Positions 1 through 6,535 of a stretch of DNA of 64,000 nucleotides are shown here, in pieces. The stretch's first letter is position 1, and each line of letters starts with the position of its first letter. The notes beneath the pieces were generated by a model. That model had not been told where the DNA came from and made no database searches. It saw only the letters and a list, made by a program, of their open reading frames with translations. Origin of the DNA: Ketobacter sp. MCCC 1A13808 (GTDB taxonomy: Bacteria; Pseudomonadota; Gammaproteobacteria; Pseudomonadales; Ketobacteraceae); assembly GCF_009746715.1 (NCBI RefSeq), contig NZ_VRKW01000003.1, positions 372,001 through 436,000 of the forward strand, in the 5' to 3' direction. A program made the position numbers and the translations under genes.

Positions 1-1
1 A

Positions 2-280
2 GTGGATGCTCGTTTGGCTGAAGGGGTTTCCGTGGATGAGGCGGTAGCGCAGTCAATCCGGGAACGTACCGCACCCATTCTGTTGACTACAGCGACGACG
101 GTGCTGGGATTGTTGCCGCTCGCGTTGTCTGCATCAACATTGTGGCCGCCGATGGCCTGGGCGATTATCTCCGGGCTGATGATGTCGACGTTGCTGACGT
201 TGGTGTTTATACCGGTATTGTGTCGCGTTCTGCTGACTCCATCGCAGTCGTTACCACAGCCGGGAGTAATACCCGCTTAG
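2..280 (+). CDS. RND efflux transporter, C-terminal end (partial)
   Basis: The frame is open from the window edge, so only the last 92 or so residues are present. They match the end of an AcrB/HAE-1 type resistance-nodulation-division pump. The motif ERTAPILLTTATTVLGLLPL is the conserved segment after TM10, and two hydrophobic helices follow (TM11-12, ending in TLVFIPVLCRVLL). Such proteins are proton-driven inner-membrane exporters working with a periplasmic adaptor and an outer-membrane channel. Substrate cannot be told from this fragment. The gene converges on the leftward peptide-export operon and the DUF924 remnant. Confidence 0.85.
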   Translation: MDARLAEGVSVDEAVAQSIRERTAPILLTTATTVLGLLPLALSASTLWPPMAWAIISGLMMSTLLTLVFIPVLCRVLLTPSQSLPQPGVIPA

Positions 281-320
281 ATCTGTCCGTCCTGTCCGTA
301 ACGCTTGACTGCTACAACGC

Positions 321-354
321 TTATCTGAATTTGTTTTCATCGGAATTCAGATAA
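321..354. repeat. AT-rich hairpin: 11-bp inverted repeat, 12-nt loop
   Basis: TTATCTGAATT at 321-331 is the exact reverse complement of AATTCAGATAA at 344-354. It lies 40 nt after the RND gene and overlaps the last codons of the DUF924 remnant. The stem is AT-rich with no clear T-run, so it is at best a weak terminator for the convergent genes. Confidence 0.4.
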
Positions 355-455
355 GTTTCTTCTTCTGCCGTAGAGGATCGGCCGAGTAGTGTGTTGCGGT
401 GGGGGAAGCGACCGAAGCGTTCCACCACCGCGCTGAGTGCTTGCAGCTTCCGGTC
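321..455 (-). pseudogene. 3' remnant of a DUF924 family gene
   Basis: The minus-strand frame ending at a TAA at 321-323 encodes ERFGRFPHRNTLLGRSSTAE followed by EETYLN. This is the highly characteristic C-terminal signature of DUF924 proteins (consensus FGRFPHRN..LGR.ST.EE..FL), which are normally about 180-200 residues. Only about 40 residues remain. The frame upstream runs into the 3' end of the C39 transporter gene, whose stop is at 463, and has no recognisable DUF924 N-terminus. I read it as a decapitated fragment left by a rearrangement at about 440-463. DUF924 has no well-established function. Confidence 0.7.
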
Positions 456-462
456 TGCTGCG

Positions 463-2592
463 TTATCCGGCAATGTGGATTGCACCCTGCTCGGTGCCCT
501 CACAAGGGTGAGCATAGCCCTGCTGTAGCAATATAACCCGTTTCGCAGAGGCAATGGTTTCGGGGCGGTGGGCGATGATGATACGGGTCAGATCAAGCCG
601 TTTAATGGCGTCGTTCACCTGCTTTTCCCGCTGCACATCCAGGTGGCTGGTGGCTTCATCCAATAGCAGGATTTTCGGGTTTTTATATAATGCACGGGCC
701 AACAGAATACGCTGTTGCTGGCCGCCGGAAAGGGCGCCACCCATGTCACCGATCAGGGTGTTGTAATGCATCGGCATGGCCATGATATCGTCGTGTATAC
801 AGGCCATTTTCGCGCAGCGCATGATGTGCTCCCGATCGGACTCTGGCGCGAAAAAACAAATGTTGTCGGCGATGGAGCCGGCAAATAGATGATCGTCCTG
901 TAACACCGCACCGACCTTGTCCCGGTAAGACTCGATATCTATTTGTTGAAGATTGATCCCGTCAACCATAATCTCGCCACTAACCGGGCTTAGTAAGCCC
1001 AGTAATAGTTTCATCAGTGTGGTTTTACCGCAGCCGGATGCCCCGATAATCGCAACACATTCGCCCTCCTCAATATTGAGATTTAGATTTTGCAGGATGA
1101 GGGGGGTGGTGTCGGCGTAGGAAAAATTCAGTGCTTTTATCTCAATGCGATAGCCGGTAGCGACAGGGCGGGTATCATGGGTGCCGTTGGCTCGCTCCGG
1201 CTCTGTTAGCGCGATGTCGGACACCCGCTCGCTATGCAATCCCAGCATTTTATATTCAATAGCCTTTTCAATCAGTGCGATGGTCCGGGTGCTGAATTGC
1301 TCTTTATAAGCCAGGAATGCGATCAGCATACCCACAGAAAAATGTTGATCCAGAATCAATAAAGCGCCAATCCAGATCACCAGAATATTCTCGACACTGA
1401 AAATCAGGTTGTTGGCAATGCGATAGACTATCTGCAGTTTCTGGTAGCGGACATCGGCATTGAAATGGTCGACGACCAGGTTTTGGAAGTGGGCATTGCG
1501 ATGGGTAATCCGGTTGAACAGTTTTATGCTCTGGATACCACGAACGGTTTCAAGCAGGTTGCTGTGTTGTATCGCTGAACGGTGAATTTTTTCTTCAGTG
1601 GCGGCTCTGAGTGGTGCGAACAGGATTGTGCGGAGACACAGATAACAGACAGTCGCCAGTATCACGATGCAGGATAATTTAATGCTGTAAATCAGCATCA
1701 TAATGGCAGTGAAAAAAGCCATTAGACCATCAATTACGGCTTCCAGAAAGCTATGGGTCAGCGTGCGCTGAATCACGTTCATGGATTCAAAGCGCGATAC
1801 TATGTCTCCCAGGTGCCGGCGTTCAAAAAACGAGTAGGGCAGGTTGAGCATTTTGCGGAAAAGGTTGCTCAATAGCTGCAAGTTAACGGTGCTACCCAGA
1901 ACCAATACCACCCAGCTACGTACCGCTTCGACTACCACCTTGAACAAGACCAGCAATAAAAATCCCAGTGCAATTACATGCAATAAGTTCCTGTCCCCTG
2001 AAACAATAGCGTCATCCAGCACCAATTGTGTGAACCAGGGCATTAACAAGGTAAGAAATTCAAGCGCTAACGCCAGTAGCAGGATTTGTATAACGGAAAG
2101 CCGGATACCCGGCAGCTTTCCCAGAAGATGCAGCAGTTTAAGCCGTACTGCTGGCTTGTGAACGGTAAACTCCTGGTCCGGGGTTAACTCCAGCGCTATA
2201 CCGGTAAAATGCGGCGAGGCCTGGTGCCATTCCATCACCAGTTTGCCCCTGGATGGGTCGTGTAGCGTCAGCGCTTGTCCTTTGACTCGGGTAAGCACGA
2301 CGAAGTGATTAAAGTTCCAGTGCAGAATCGCGGGCAATCTGAGTTGATTCAGTTCTTTTAGTTCAATCCGTAATGGGCGGCATTGAAAGTTCAGTTGCCT
2401 GGAGAACAGCATCAAATGCTGCAACGTAATGCCCTGTAAAGAACTGCTGAACCGGCTGCGCAGTCCCGGCATATCCAGATGCATGCGATGAAATCCCGCC
2501 ACCATTGCCAGACAGGCAAGTCCGCATTCAGAAGCTTCGGATTGCATGATCATCGGCGTTGAGCGGCGACCGGAAAAATCAATGTGTCTCAT
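463..2592 (-). CDS. C39 peptidase-containing ABC transporter (peptide maturation and export)
   Basis: The 709-aa protein has the three-part layout of bacteriocin/microcin exporters. The N-terminal C39 cysteine protease domain (about 1-140) carries Cys23 in SECGLACLAM, His96 in NHFVVL and Asp112 in HDPSRG, a complete triad. A six-helix transmembrane domain spans about 160-440. The ATPase domain has Walker A GASGCGKTT (near 517), signature LSGGQQQR (near 617), Walker B ILLLDEATSHLD and the H-loop His in IIIAHRPET. C39 exporters cut after a double glycine and translocate the product. The ATG overlaps the HlyD stop by 4 nt (ATGA). The natural substrate is the Gly-Gly precursor encoded first in this operon. 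Confidence 0.93.
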   Translation of the reverse strand: MRHIDFSGRRSTPMIMQSEASECGLACLAMVAGFHRMHLDMPGLRSRFSSSLQGITLQHLMLFSRQLNFQCRPLRIELKELNQLRLPAILHWNFNHFVVLTRVKGQALTLHDPSRGKLVMEWHQASPHFTGIALELTPDQEFTVHKPAVRLKLLHLLGKLPGIRLSVIQILLLALALEFLTLLMPWFTQLVLDDAIVSGDRNLLHVIALGFLLLVLFKVVVEAVRSWVVLVLGSTVNLQLLSNLFRKMLNLPYSFFERRHLGDIVSRFESMNVIQRTLTHSFLEAVIDGLMAFFTAIMMLIYSIKLSCIVILATVCYLCLRTILFAPLRAATEEKIHRSAIQHSNLLETVRGIQSIKLFNRITHRNAHFQNLVVDHFNADVRYQKLQIVYRIANNLIFSVENILVIWIGALLILDQHFSVGMLIAFLAYKEQFSTRTIALIEKAIEYKMLGLHSERVSDIALTEPERANGTHDTRPVATGYRIEIKALNFSYADTTPLILQNLNLNIEEGECVAIIGASGCGKTTLMKLLLGLLSPVSGEIMVDGINLQQIDIESYRDKVGAVLQDDHLFAGSIADNICFFAPESDREHIMRCAKMACIHDDIMAMPMHYNTLIGDMGGALSGGQQQRILLARALYKNPKILLLDEATSHLDVQREKQVNDAIKRLDLTRIIIAHRPETIASAKRVILLQQGYAHPCEGTEQGAIHIAG

Positions 2593-3836
2593 AATTTTCC
2601 TGCCAGGCTAAAAAGCGGATCGAATACCCATCGGTATAAAGGCTGCTTGTCCAGCAGAATATCTGCCTCCAATAGCATGCCGGATTGCAGTGGCAACGTT
2701 TGCCGGTACGCCAGCAAGCTTTGTTGTTCCGGTTCCACTACCACCCGATAAGCCGGCTCCTGAAGGCGGATAGGTAGTAGCGTTTCATTGGCTGCAATCA
2801 TTACTCGGGACATTTCAGTTATCTTGCCAGGCTGGCTGCCAAAGCGTTGAAACGGGAACGCTTCGTAGCGTAGTGAAACAGGCTGCCCGGTGGTAATAAA
2901 ACCGATGGCTTTGCTGGGCACTAATAAATGAGCTTGCATATGTGAGTTTACTGGCAAGATCGACAGCAGTGGCTTATCCGGGGTAGCCAATTGCCCTGGC
3001 TCGATAAGTATCGCGCTGGTGGTTCCTGTAACGGGAGCACGTATCGCTACACTGCGTTTTGAACGTTGCTCCGTTATCTGTTGTGCAACCGAGGCAATCT
3101 GCCGGTCCAGCTGCATTTGATTGCGGGAAAACCGGTGAGGGTTGGAGGCGATTTCGGTATTCAGGCTGGCGATGGCACGCTGTAATTGTAATTTGTCCCG
3201 TTTCAGGCTGTGTAATTCCCCTTCCAGTGTCAGCAGCCGGTCCCGTTGTTCCCGTGTCTGTAATTCTGAGGTAAAACGCTTGGAGTTCAGATCGATAAAT
3301 TTATCCAGGGTAATACGGGCATTGTGATGACGTTGCTGCAACGAACGGATCTCTTGCGATAATTGTTGCGATTCGTGCTTCAGCGCTTGCAGCCGATTGT
3401 CCATTTCGGTGCGCTGGAGTGCATTCAGCTCCTGCTGCTGTTTACGTTCCAACAGTAAACTACGGTGCCGACGTTGAAGCTGTTCAATAATCTCGGATTG
3501 TGCCTGACTGTTTTCCGCAGATGATTGTTCTGATGAAAGCACAAAAAGTACGTCATCTTTTTCCACCGCCTGGCCCTCGCTAACCTGTTTTTCAATGACC
3601 GTACCGGATTGGGGGGTAAATACTTTAATCATGCCCTGGCTCGGTACCAGGAAACCGGGCACGGTTTGCTTCCGGTGGTATTCACCTAGCACAATAAAGC
3701 AGATCAACAGCAGACAGAGAAAGAGGAAACTGATCGTAGCCGGAAGAAAATAGGAAGAATGGATAGCAAAGGCATCGCCCATCGGGGTAGATTCCTGATG
3801 GGCGATGGCTTCCTCCCTGAATAGTGACTCGGACAT
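2589..3836 (-). CDS. HlyD-family periplasmic adaptor of the C39 exporter
   Basis: A 415-aa membrane fusion protein. One N-terminal transmembrane helix lies at about residues 30-52, followed by a lipoyl-type half-domain (GMIKVFTPQSGTVIEKQVSE). A long Gln/Glu/Arg-rich coiled coil (about 105-245) and a second half-motif (RAPVTGTTSAILIEPGQ) lead to a beta-barrel domain. Such adaptors bridge the ABC transporter to an outer-membrane channel; no TolC gene is in the window. The start MSESLFREE at 3836 is preferred over an in-frame ATG at 3878 because it sits 1 nt after the upstream stop, which fits coupled translation. Downstream it overlaps the transporter gene by 4 nt. Confidence 0.9.
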   Translation of the reverse strand: MSESLFREEAIAHQESTPMGDAFAIHSSYFLPATISFLFLCLLLICFIVLGEYHRKQTVPGFLVPSQGMIKVFTPQSGTVIEKQVSEGQAVEKDDVLFVLSSEQSSAENSQAQSEIIEQLQRRHRSLLLERKQQQELNALQRTEMDNRLQALKHESQQLSQEIRSLQQRHHNARITLDKFIDLNSKRFTSELQTREQRDRLLTLEGELHSLKRDKLQLQRAIASLNTEIASNPHRFSRNQMQLDRQIASVAQQITEQRSKRSVAIRAPVTGTTSAILIEPGQLATPDKPLLSILPVNSHMQAHLLVPSKAIGFITTGQPVSLRYEAFPFQRFGSQPGKITEMSRVMIAANETLLPIRLQEPAYRVVVEPEQQSLLAYRQTLPLQSGMLLEADILLDKQPLYRWVFDPLFSLAGKL

Positions 3837-3837
3837 A

Positions 3838-4278
3838 TCAGTGGTTTTCCGGATCAGCAGCCATACGGATTTCCGCACTCGGATTGAAGTCGTTGGTTAC
3901 TACCTGCGGGCAACGCATGCAGGCCGCTCGTCCTTCTTGCTGCCACCAGCGGCATTCAGCGCGGATACTGCAAACCGGTAAGCTCTCACTGACAATAGGC
4001 ACCCAGCGCACGGTTTTTTCAACCAAACGGCATTTCGATTGCGCTTCGCTATAGTGATCGCAAGCGCTGCAGGCACAAGGTGCTGCAAAACGAAACACTT
4101 CTGCGGGCGCAACCGGCTCGGCCAACTTCAGCAGTTCTGCGGTGACCGGCGCGGGGGTGTTCAGATACGCCGTTGCCGGCGTATCCGAGGTTCCACCGAC
4201 GACACCGAACACCTTCGCATCCTGCCAGTCAGGTTGTGCACTGGGGCAGAGTGATGGTTTATCGGAGTGAGTGGCCAT
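3838..4278 (-). CDS. Cys-rich protein of unknown function in the peptide-export operon
   Basis: A 146-aa protein that I do not recognise as a named family. It has nine cysteines, eight in the C-terminal half: 68, 70, 73, 83, 103, 109, 120 and 123, giving CxCxxC-x9-C-x19-C-x5-C-x10-CxxC. This could ligate zinc or an iron-sulfur cluster. There is no signal peptide or membrane helix. Its ATG overlaps the precursor-gene stop by one base (TAATG), and its stop is one base before the HlyD start. That tight coupling implies a role with the exported peptide: modification, immunity, chaperoning or co-export. A longer frame to 4440 exists but overlaps the precursor gene and lacks support. Confidence 0.75.
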   Translation of the reverse strand: MATHSDKPSLCPSAQPDWQDAKVFGVVGGTSDTPATAYLNTPAPVTAELLKLAEPVAPAEVFRFAAPCACSACDHYSEAQSKCRLVEKTVRWVPIVSESLPVCSIRAECRWWQQEGRAACMRCPQVVTNDFNPSAEIRMAADPENH

Positions 4279-4568
4279 TACAAACCCATCACGCCTAATG
4301 TGGGCATACCAGCGAATGTACCTGCGTCGATAGCCGGGGTCATGACGTTGGCTTTCATGGAGGTAGCCTTCATCAACTCCATGCGGCCACCATTGATGAG
4401 CTCCATTGCGAATTGCGCAGCACCACCACCCACCTGACACAGCTCCTCTTCACTTAATTCCCGTAGTTTCACATTACGGGCAGCGACCGCGCGCTCAACA
4501 CCCGCAGCCGCAACAGTAGGGATATCCTGATGGCGTATGCGTGCGATTTTTTTGAATACAGTGTCCAT
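4278..4568 (-). CDS. Double-glycine leader peptide precursor with Met-rich core
   Basis: A 96-aa precursor, first gene of the operon. A GGAG ribosome site about 8 nt upstream supports the ATG at 4568 over 4616. Residues 37-48, ELSEEELCQVGG, match the Gly-Gly leader consensus (LSxxELxxIxGG) recognised by C39 peptidases. Cutting after Gly48 would release a 48-residue core. The core has no cysteine but seven methionines (55, 63, 66, 71, 76, 88, 94), is Gly/Ala-rich and ends GMPTLGVMGL. A second GG at 60-61 is a less likely site. The product could be a class II/microcin-like bacteriocin, a signal or a metal-binding peptide; the sequence does not decide. Confidence 0.85.
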   Translation of the reverse strand: MDTVFKKIARIRHQDIPTVAAAGVERAVAARNVKLRELSEEELCQVGGGAAQFAMELINGGRMELMKATSMKANVMTPAIDAGTFAGMPTLGVMGL

Positions 4569-4896
4569 AGTCTTTCTCCATTTGAATTTAGTTTGTGTGT
4601 ACCCGCGTCCAGACAAAAAGAGCTGGATACCTTTTCAGCGTACGTCCAGAGAGGTGCGCAGCACTATTAACTAGTGGATGTAAGAGCAGAGGATTTGTGC
4701 ACAGTCCAAGGGGGTGATATTTGGTGTTTCTATTTTGCGCCGCGGAGCCGGGCCAGATCTGGTTCGTAAACCGCGGATTGGGTGGCCCTGTTTGAAAACA
4801 GGGCTAGCTCGGTGAGGGTCGTTACTAATTACCTTCAAAGTAGGGAAAATGTACTTGCATAGATGAGTGAAAATAGCCGCGGTGTCGGTAGTCGCC
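4569..4896. promoter_or_regulatory. Upstream region of the peptide operon with palindromes and direct repeats
   Basis: No gene is visible in these 328 nt between the crotonase stop and the precursor start. They hold a perfect 10-bp palindrome CCAGATCTGG (4753-4762) and a 9-bp inverted repeat GCCCTGTTT/AAACAGGGC with a 2-nt centre (4785-4804). There is also an 8-bp direct repeat CGTCCAGA at 4606-4613 and 4643-4650. These are candidate regulator sites or, for the inverted repeat, a hairpin after the crotonase gene. No convincing sigma-70 promoter was found. Confidence 0.35.
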
Positions 4897-5694
4897 TTAT
4901 AGCTGGCGTTCTGAAAAAGGAGCCGCGCCTTTTTCCTGGTTGCGTTTTACCGAAGTGCGTTGATTTTTTCGACCTATGATTCGTCGTTGCCATATGCGTT
5001 CTGCTTTTAACGCAGCGCTGTCCAGAACCCGCCAGGCATCCTGTAGCAAATATTTTGCGGCCGCTACTGAATCGGGTGAGCGGGTTTTAATTTCGTCTAT
5101 TAACTGCAGTGCTTTCTGGTGAGGATCATCGCTCAAGTGGGTAATCAATCCGATTTCCCTGGCTTGTTCGGCGTCCAGTATGCGACCGGTCATGGTGAGC
5201 TCTTTTGCCACATCCAGAGGCAGCAATTCCCGCATTGTTAGGCAGCCACCCATATCAGGCACTAAGCCCCATTTGGCTTCCATCATGGAAATCTTTGCTT
5301 GCGGGTGGCTGATCCGGATGTCTGCACCTAATGCCAATTGCAAGCCGGCACCAAAGCAGTTGCCATGCATGACTGCTATCACCGGCACGCCTACTTCACG
5401 CCATCCGATGCTCCAGGTTTGAAAATCATTCCGATAAAGGCTCCATAACTTCATGTAGCTGGTGAAAGCGGAAGCGGGTTTTGCCAACACACTTTTAAAG
5501 TCCAGGCCGGAGCAAAATGACGCACCTGCGCCCTGCACTATAACCGCGCGAATTCCTTTCAGCTTACGCGCTTTTTTCTGGGCTTTAATCATGGCCCTAA
5601 GCATTTCCAGGTCCATGCCGTTGTGTTTTTCGGGGCGGTTCAGGGTGACATAAGCAATATCGTTTTCTACATTCAGGGTGACGCGCTCACTCAT
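4897..5694 (-). CDS. Crotonase/enoyl-CoA hydratase family protein
   Basis: A 265-aa cytoplasmic crotonase-fold enzyme. The oxyanion-hole peptides are CSGLD (61-65) and GNCFGAGLQL (111-120). Compared with classical enoyl-CoA hydratase, the first catalytic glutamate is Gln119, while the second is kept as Glu139 in MMEAKWGLVPDMGG. It therefore belongs to a divergent crotonase subfamily and hydratase activity should not be assumed; isomerase or another acyl-CoA reaction is possible. An AAGGAG site 6-7 nt before the ATG at 5694 fixes the start. The C-terminus is basic. The gene stands alone, transcribed toward the peptide operon. Confidence 0.85.
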   Translation of the reverse strand: MSERVTLNVENDIAYVTLNRPEKHNGMDLEMLRAMIKAQKKARKLKGIRAVIVQGAGASFCSGLDFKSVLAKPASAFTSYMKLWSLYRNDFQTWSIGWREVGVPVIAVMHGNCFGAGLQLALGADIRISHPQAKISMMEAKWGLVPDMGGCLTMRELLPLDVAKELTMTGRILDAEQAREIGLITHLSDDPHQKALQLIDEIKTRSPDSVAAAKYLLQDAWRVLDSAALKAERIWQRRIIGRKNQRTSVKRNQEKGAAPFSERQL

Positions 5695-6085
5695 CGTAGC
5701 TCCTTAAGATAATGTTTGAAGACCGTAGGTGTGCTCGGAGATATCCCGGATTGAATGGTGCCTGCCGGTAAAAAATCTATCTTACCAGTTTAATAGTGCT
5801 TCCCAATGCGAAACTACGAAGGCGGTTTTGAGTGATACCTTCTGTTTAAAAAATGATCTGTAAGTTTCAGGTGAAGACAGACGAGCGCGCCTTTGTGCAG
5901 GAGTTTTACAAGTTTGTGGAATTTCTTTGTTAATCTGGTTGCCTGCATACTCACCCTGACGCAGGTTGTTTGGTATAGTGCGGGTGGGTTGCTCTTCGTG
6001 CTTCCAAATGATTTTATAGGGTGGTAAGTTGTCCTGGACGCTTCGAAGTGGAATATCTAATTATAACTCTCAAGGAGAAATGACC
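5695..6085. other. Intergenic region between divergent crotonase and lipoprotein genes
   Basis: 391 nt with divergent promoters expected. A possible -10 hexamer TATAGT lies at 5974-5979 for the rightward lipoprotein gene, without a good -35 at the right distance. An AAGGAG ribosome site at 6072-6077 precedes the lipoprotein ATG. I see no RNA gene. Confidence 0.3.
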
Positions 6086-6442
6086 ATGAAATTACACCAC
6101 ATTGCCTTTTCCGTAGTGCTGGCATTTGGGTTGATCGGCTGTGAAAAGTCAAAAGAGACTGCTGATAGTGCAGCAGACTCAATTTCTTCAGCAGCAGAAA
6201 CTGTCGGGGATAAAACTTCAGAAATGGCGGAATCTGCGAAAGAAATGGGCAGCGATGCCATGGACAGCGTAAGTGACGCAGCGGATGATGCGATGGATTC
6301 TGCCGAAAATATGGCAGCTGACGCCGGGGACAGCATGGACGATATGGCGGATGACGCTGAAGATGCAGGTGATGACGCCATGGATAAAACGGATGAGGCA
6401 CTGAACGACGCCGAAAACAAAGTTAAATCTATGACCGAATAG
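6086..6442 (+). CDS. Small acidic Ala/Asp-rich lipoprotein
   Basis: A 118-aa predicted lipoprotein. The signal peptide MKLHHIAFSVVLAFGLIGC ends in the lipobox LIGC, giving lipidation on Cys19. The mature part is low-complexity, acidic and Ala/Ser/Asp/Met-rich, with repeated units such as SDAADDAMDSAEN and DAMDKTDEALNDAEN. The heptad-like pattern suggests an amphipathic, LEA-like or coiled helix in the periplasm. The start at 6086 rather than 6080 or 6029 follows from an AAGGAG site 8 nt upstream. Function unknown; a stress or envelope role would be a guess. A strong hairpin follows the gene. Confidence 0.75.
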   Translation: MKLHHIAFSVVLAFGLIGCEKSKETADSAADSISSAAETVGDKTSEMAESAKEMGSDAMDSVSDAADDAMDSAENMAADAGDSMDDMADDAEDAGDDAMDKTDEALNDAENKVKSMTE

Positions 6443-6459
6443 TTTGAAGCATCGTGCCG

Positions 6460-6492
6460 CTTTAGCAGATCGGGTTTATTGATCTGCTAAAG
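6460..6492. terminator. 12-bp perfect hairpin between convergent genes
   Basis: CTTTAGCAGATC (6460-6471) pairs perfectly with GATCTGCTAAAG (6481-6492) across a 9-nt loop. It lies 18 nt after the lipoprotein stop and before the convergent xdhB 3' end. There is no T-run, so termination would be imperfect or Rho-assisted; mRNA 3'-end protection is also possible. Confidence 0.5.
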
Positions 6493-6535
6493 GTGGCGAA
6501 TACGATGGCGCTCCTTCCAGATAACGTCCTTCCCG

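Noticed and set aside
4278-4440. N-terminal extension of the Cys-rich protein to an ATG at 4440
   Set aside because: It lies entirely within the precursor gene in another frame, and the TAATG junction gives a better start at 4278.
5853-5933. 26-codon plus-strand ORF in the crotonase/lipoprotein intergenic region
   Set aside because: No ribosome site before the ATG and no neighbour coupling; likely chance.
6057-6420. Long minus-strand frames opposite the acidic lipoprotein gene
   Set aside because: They are antisense shadows of a low-complexity repeat sequence; no ribosome site and implausible composition.
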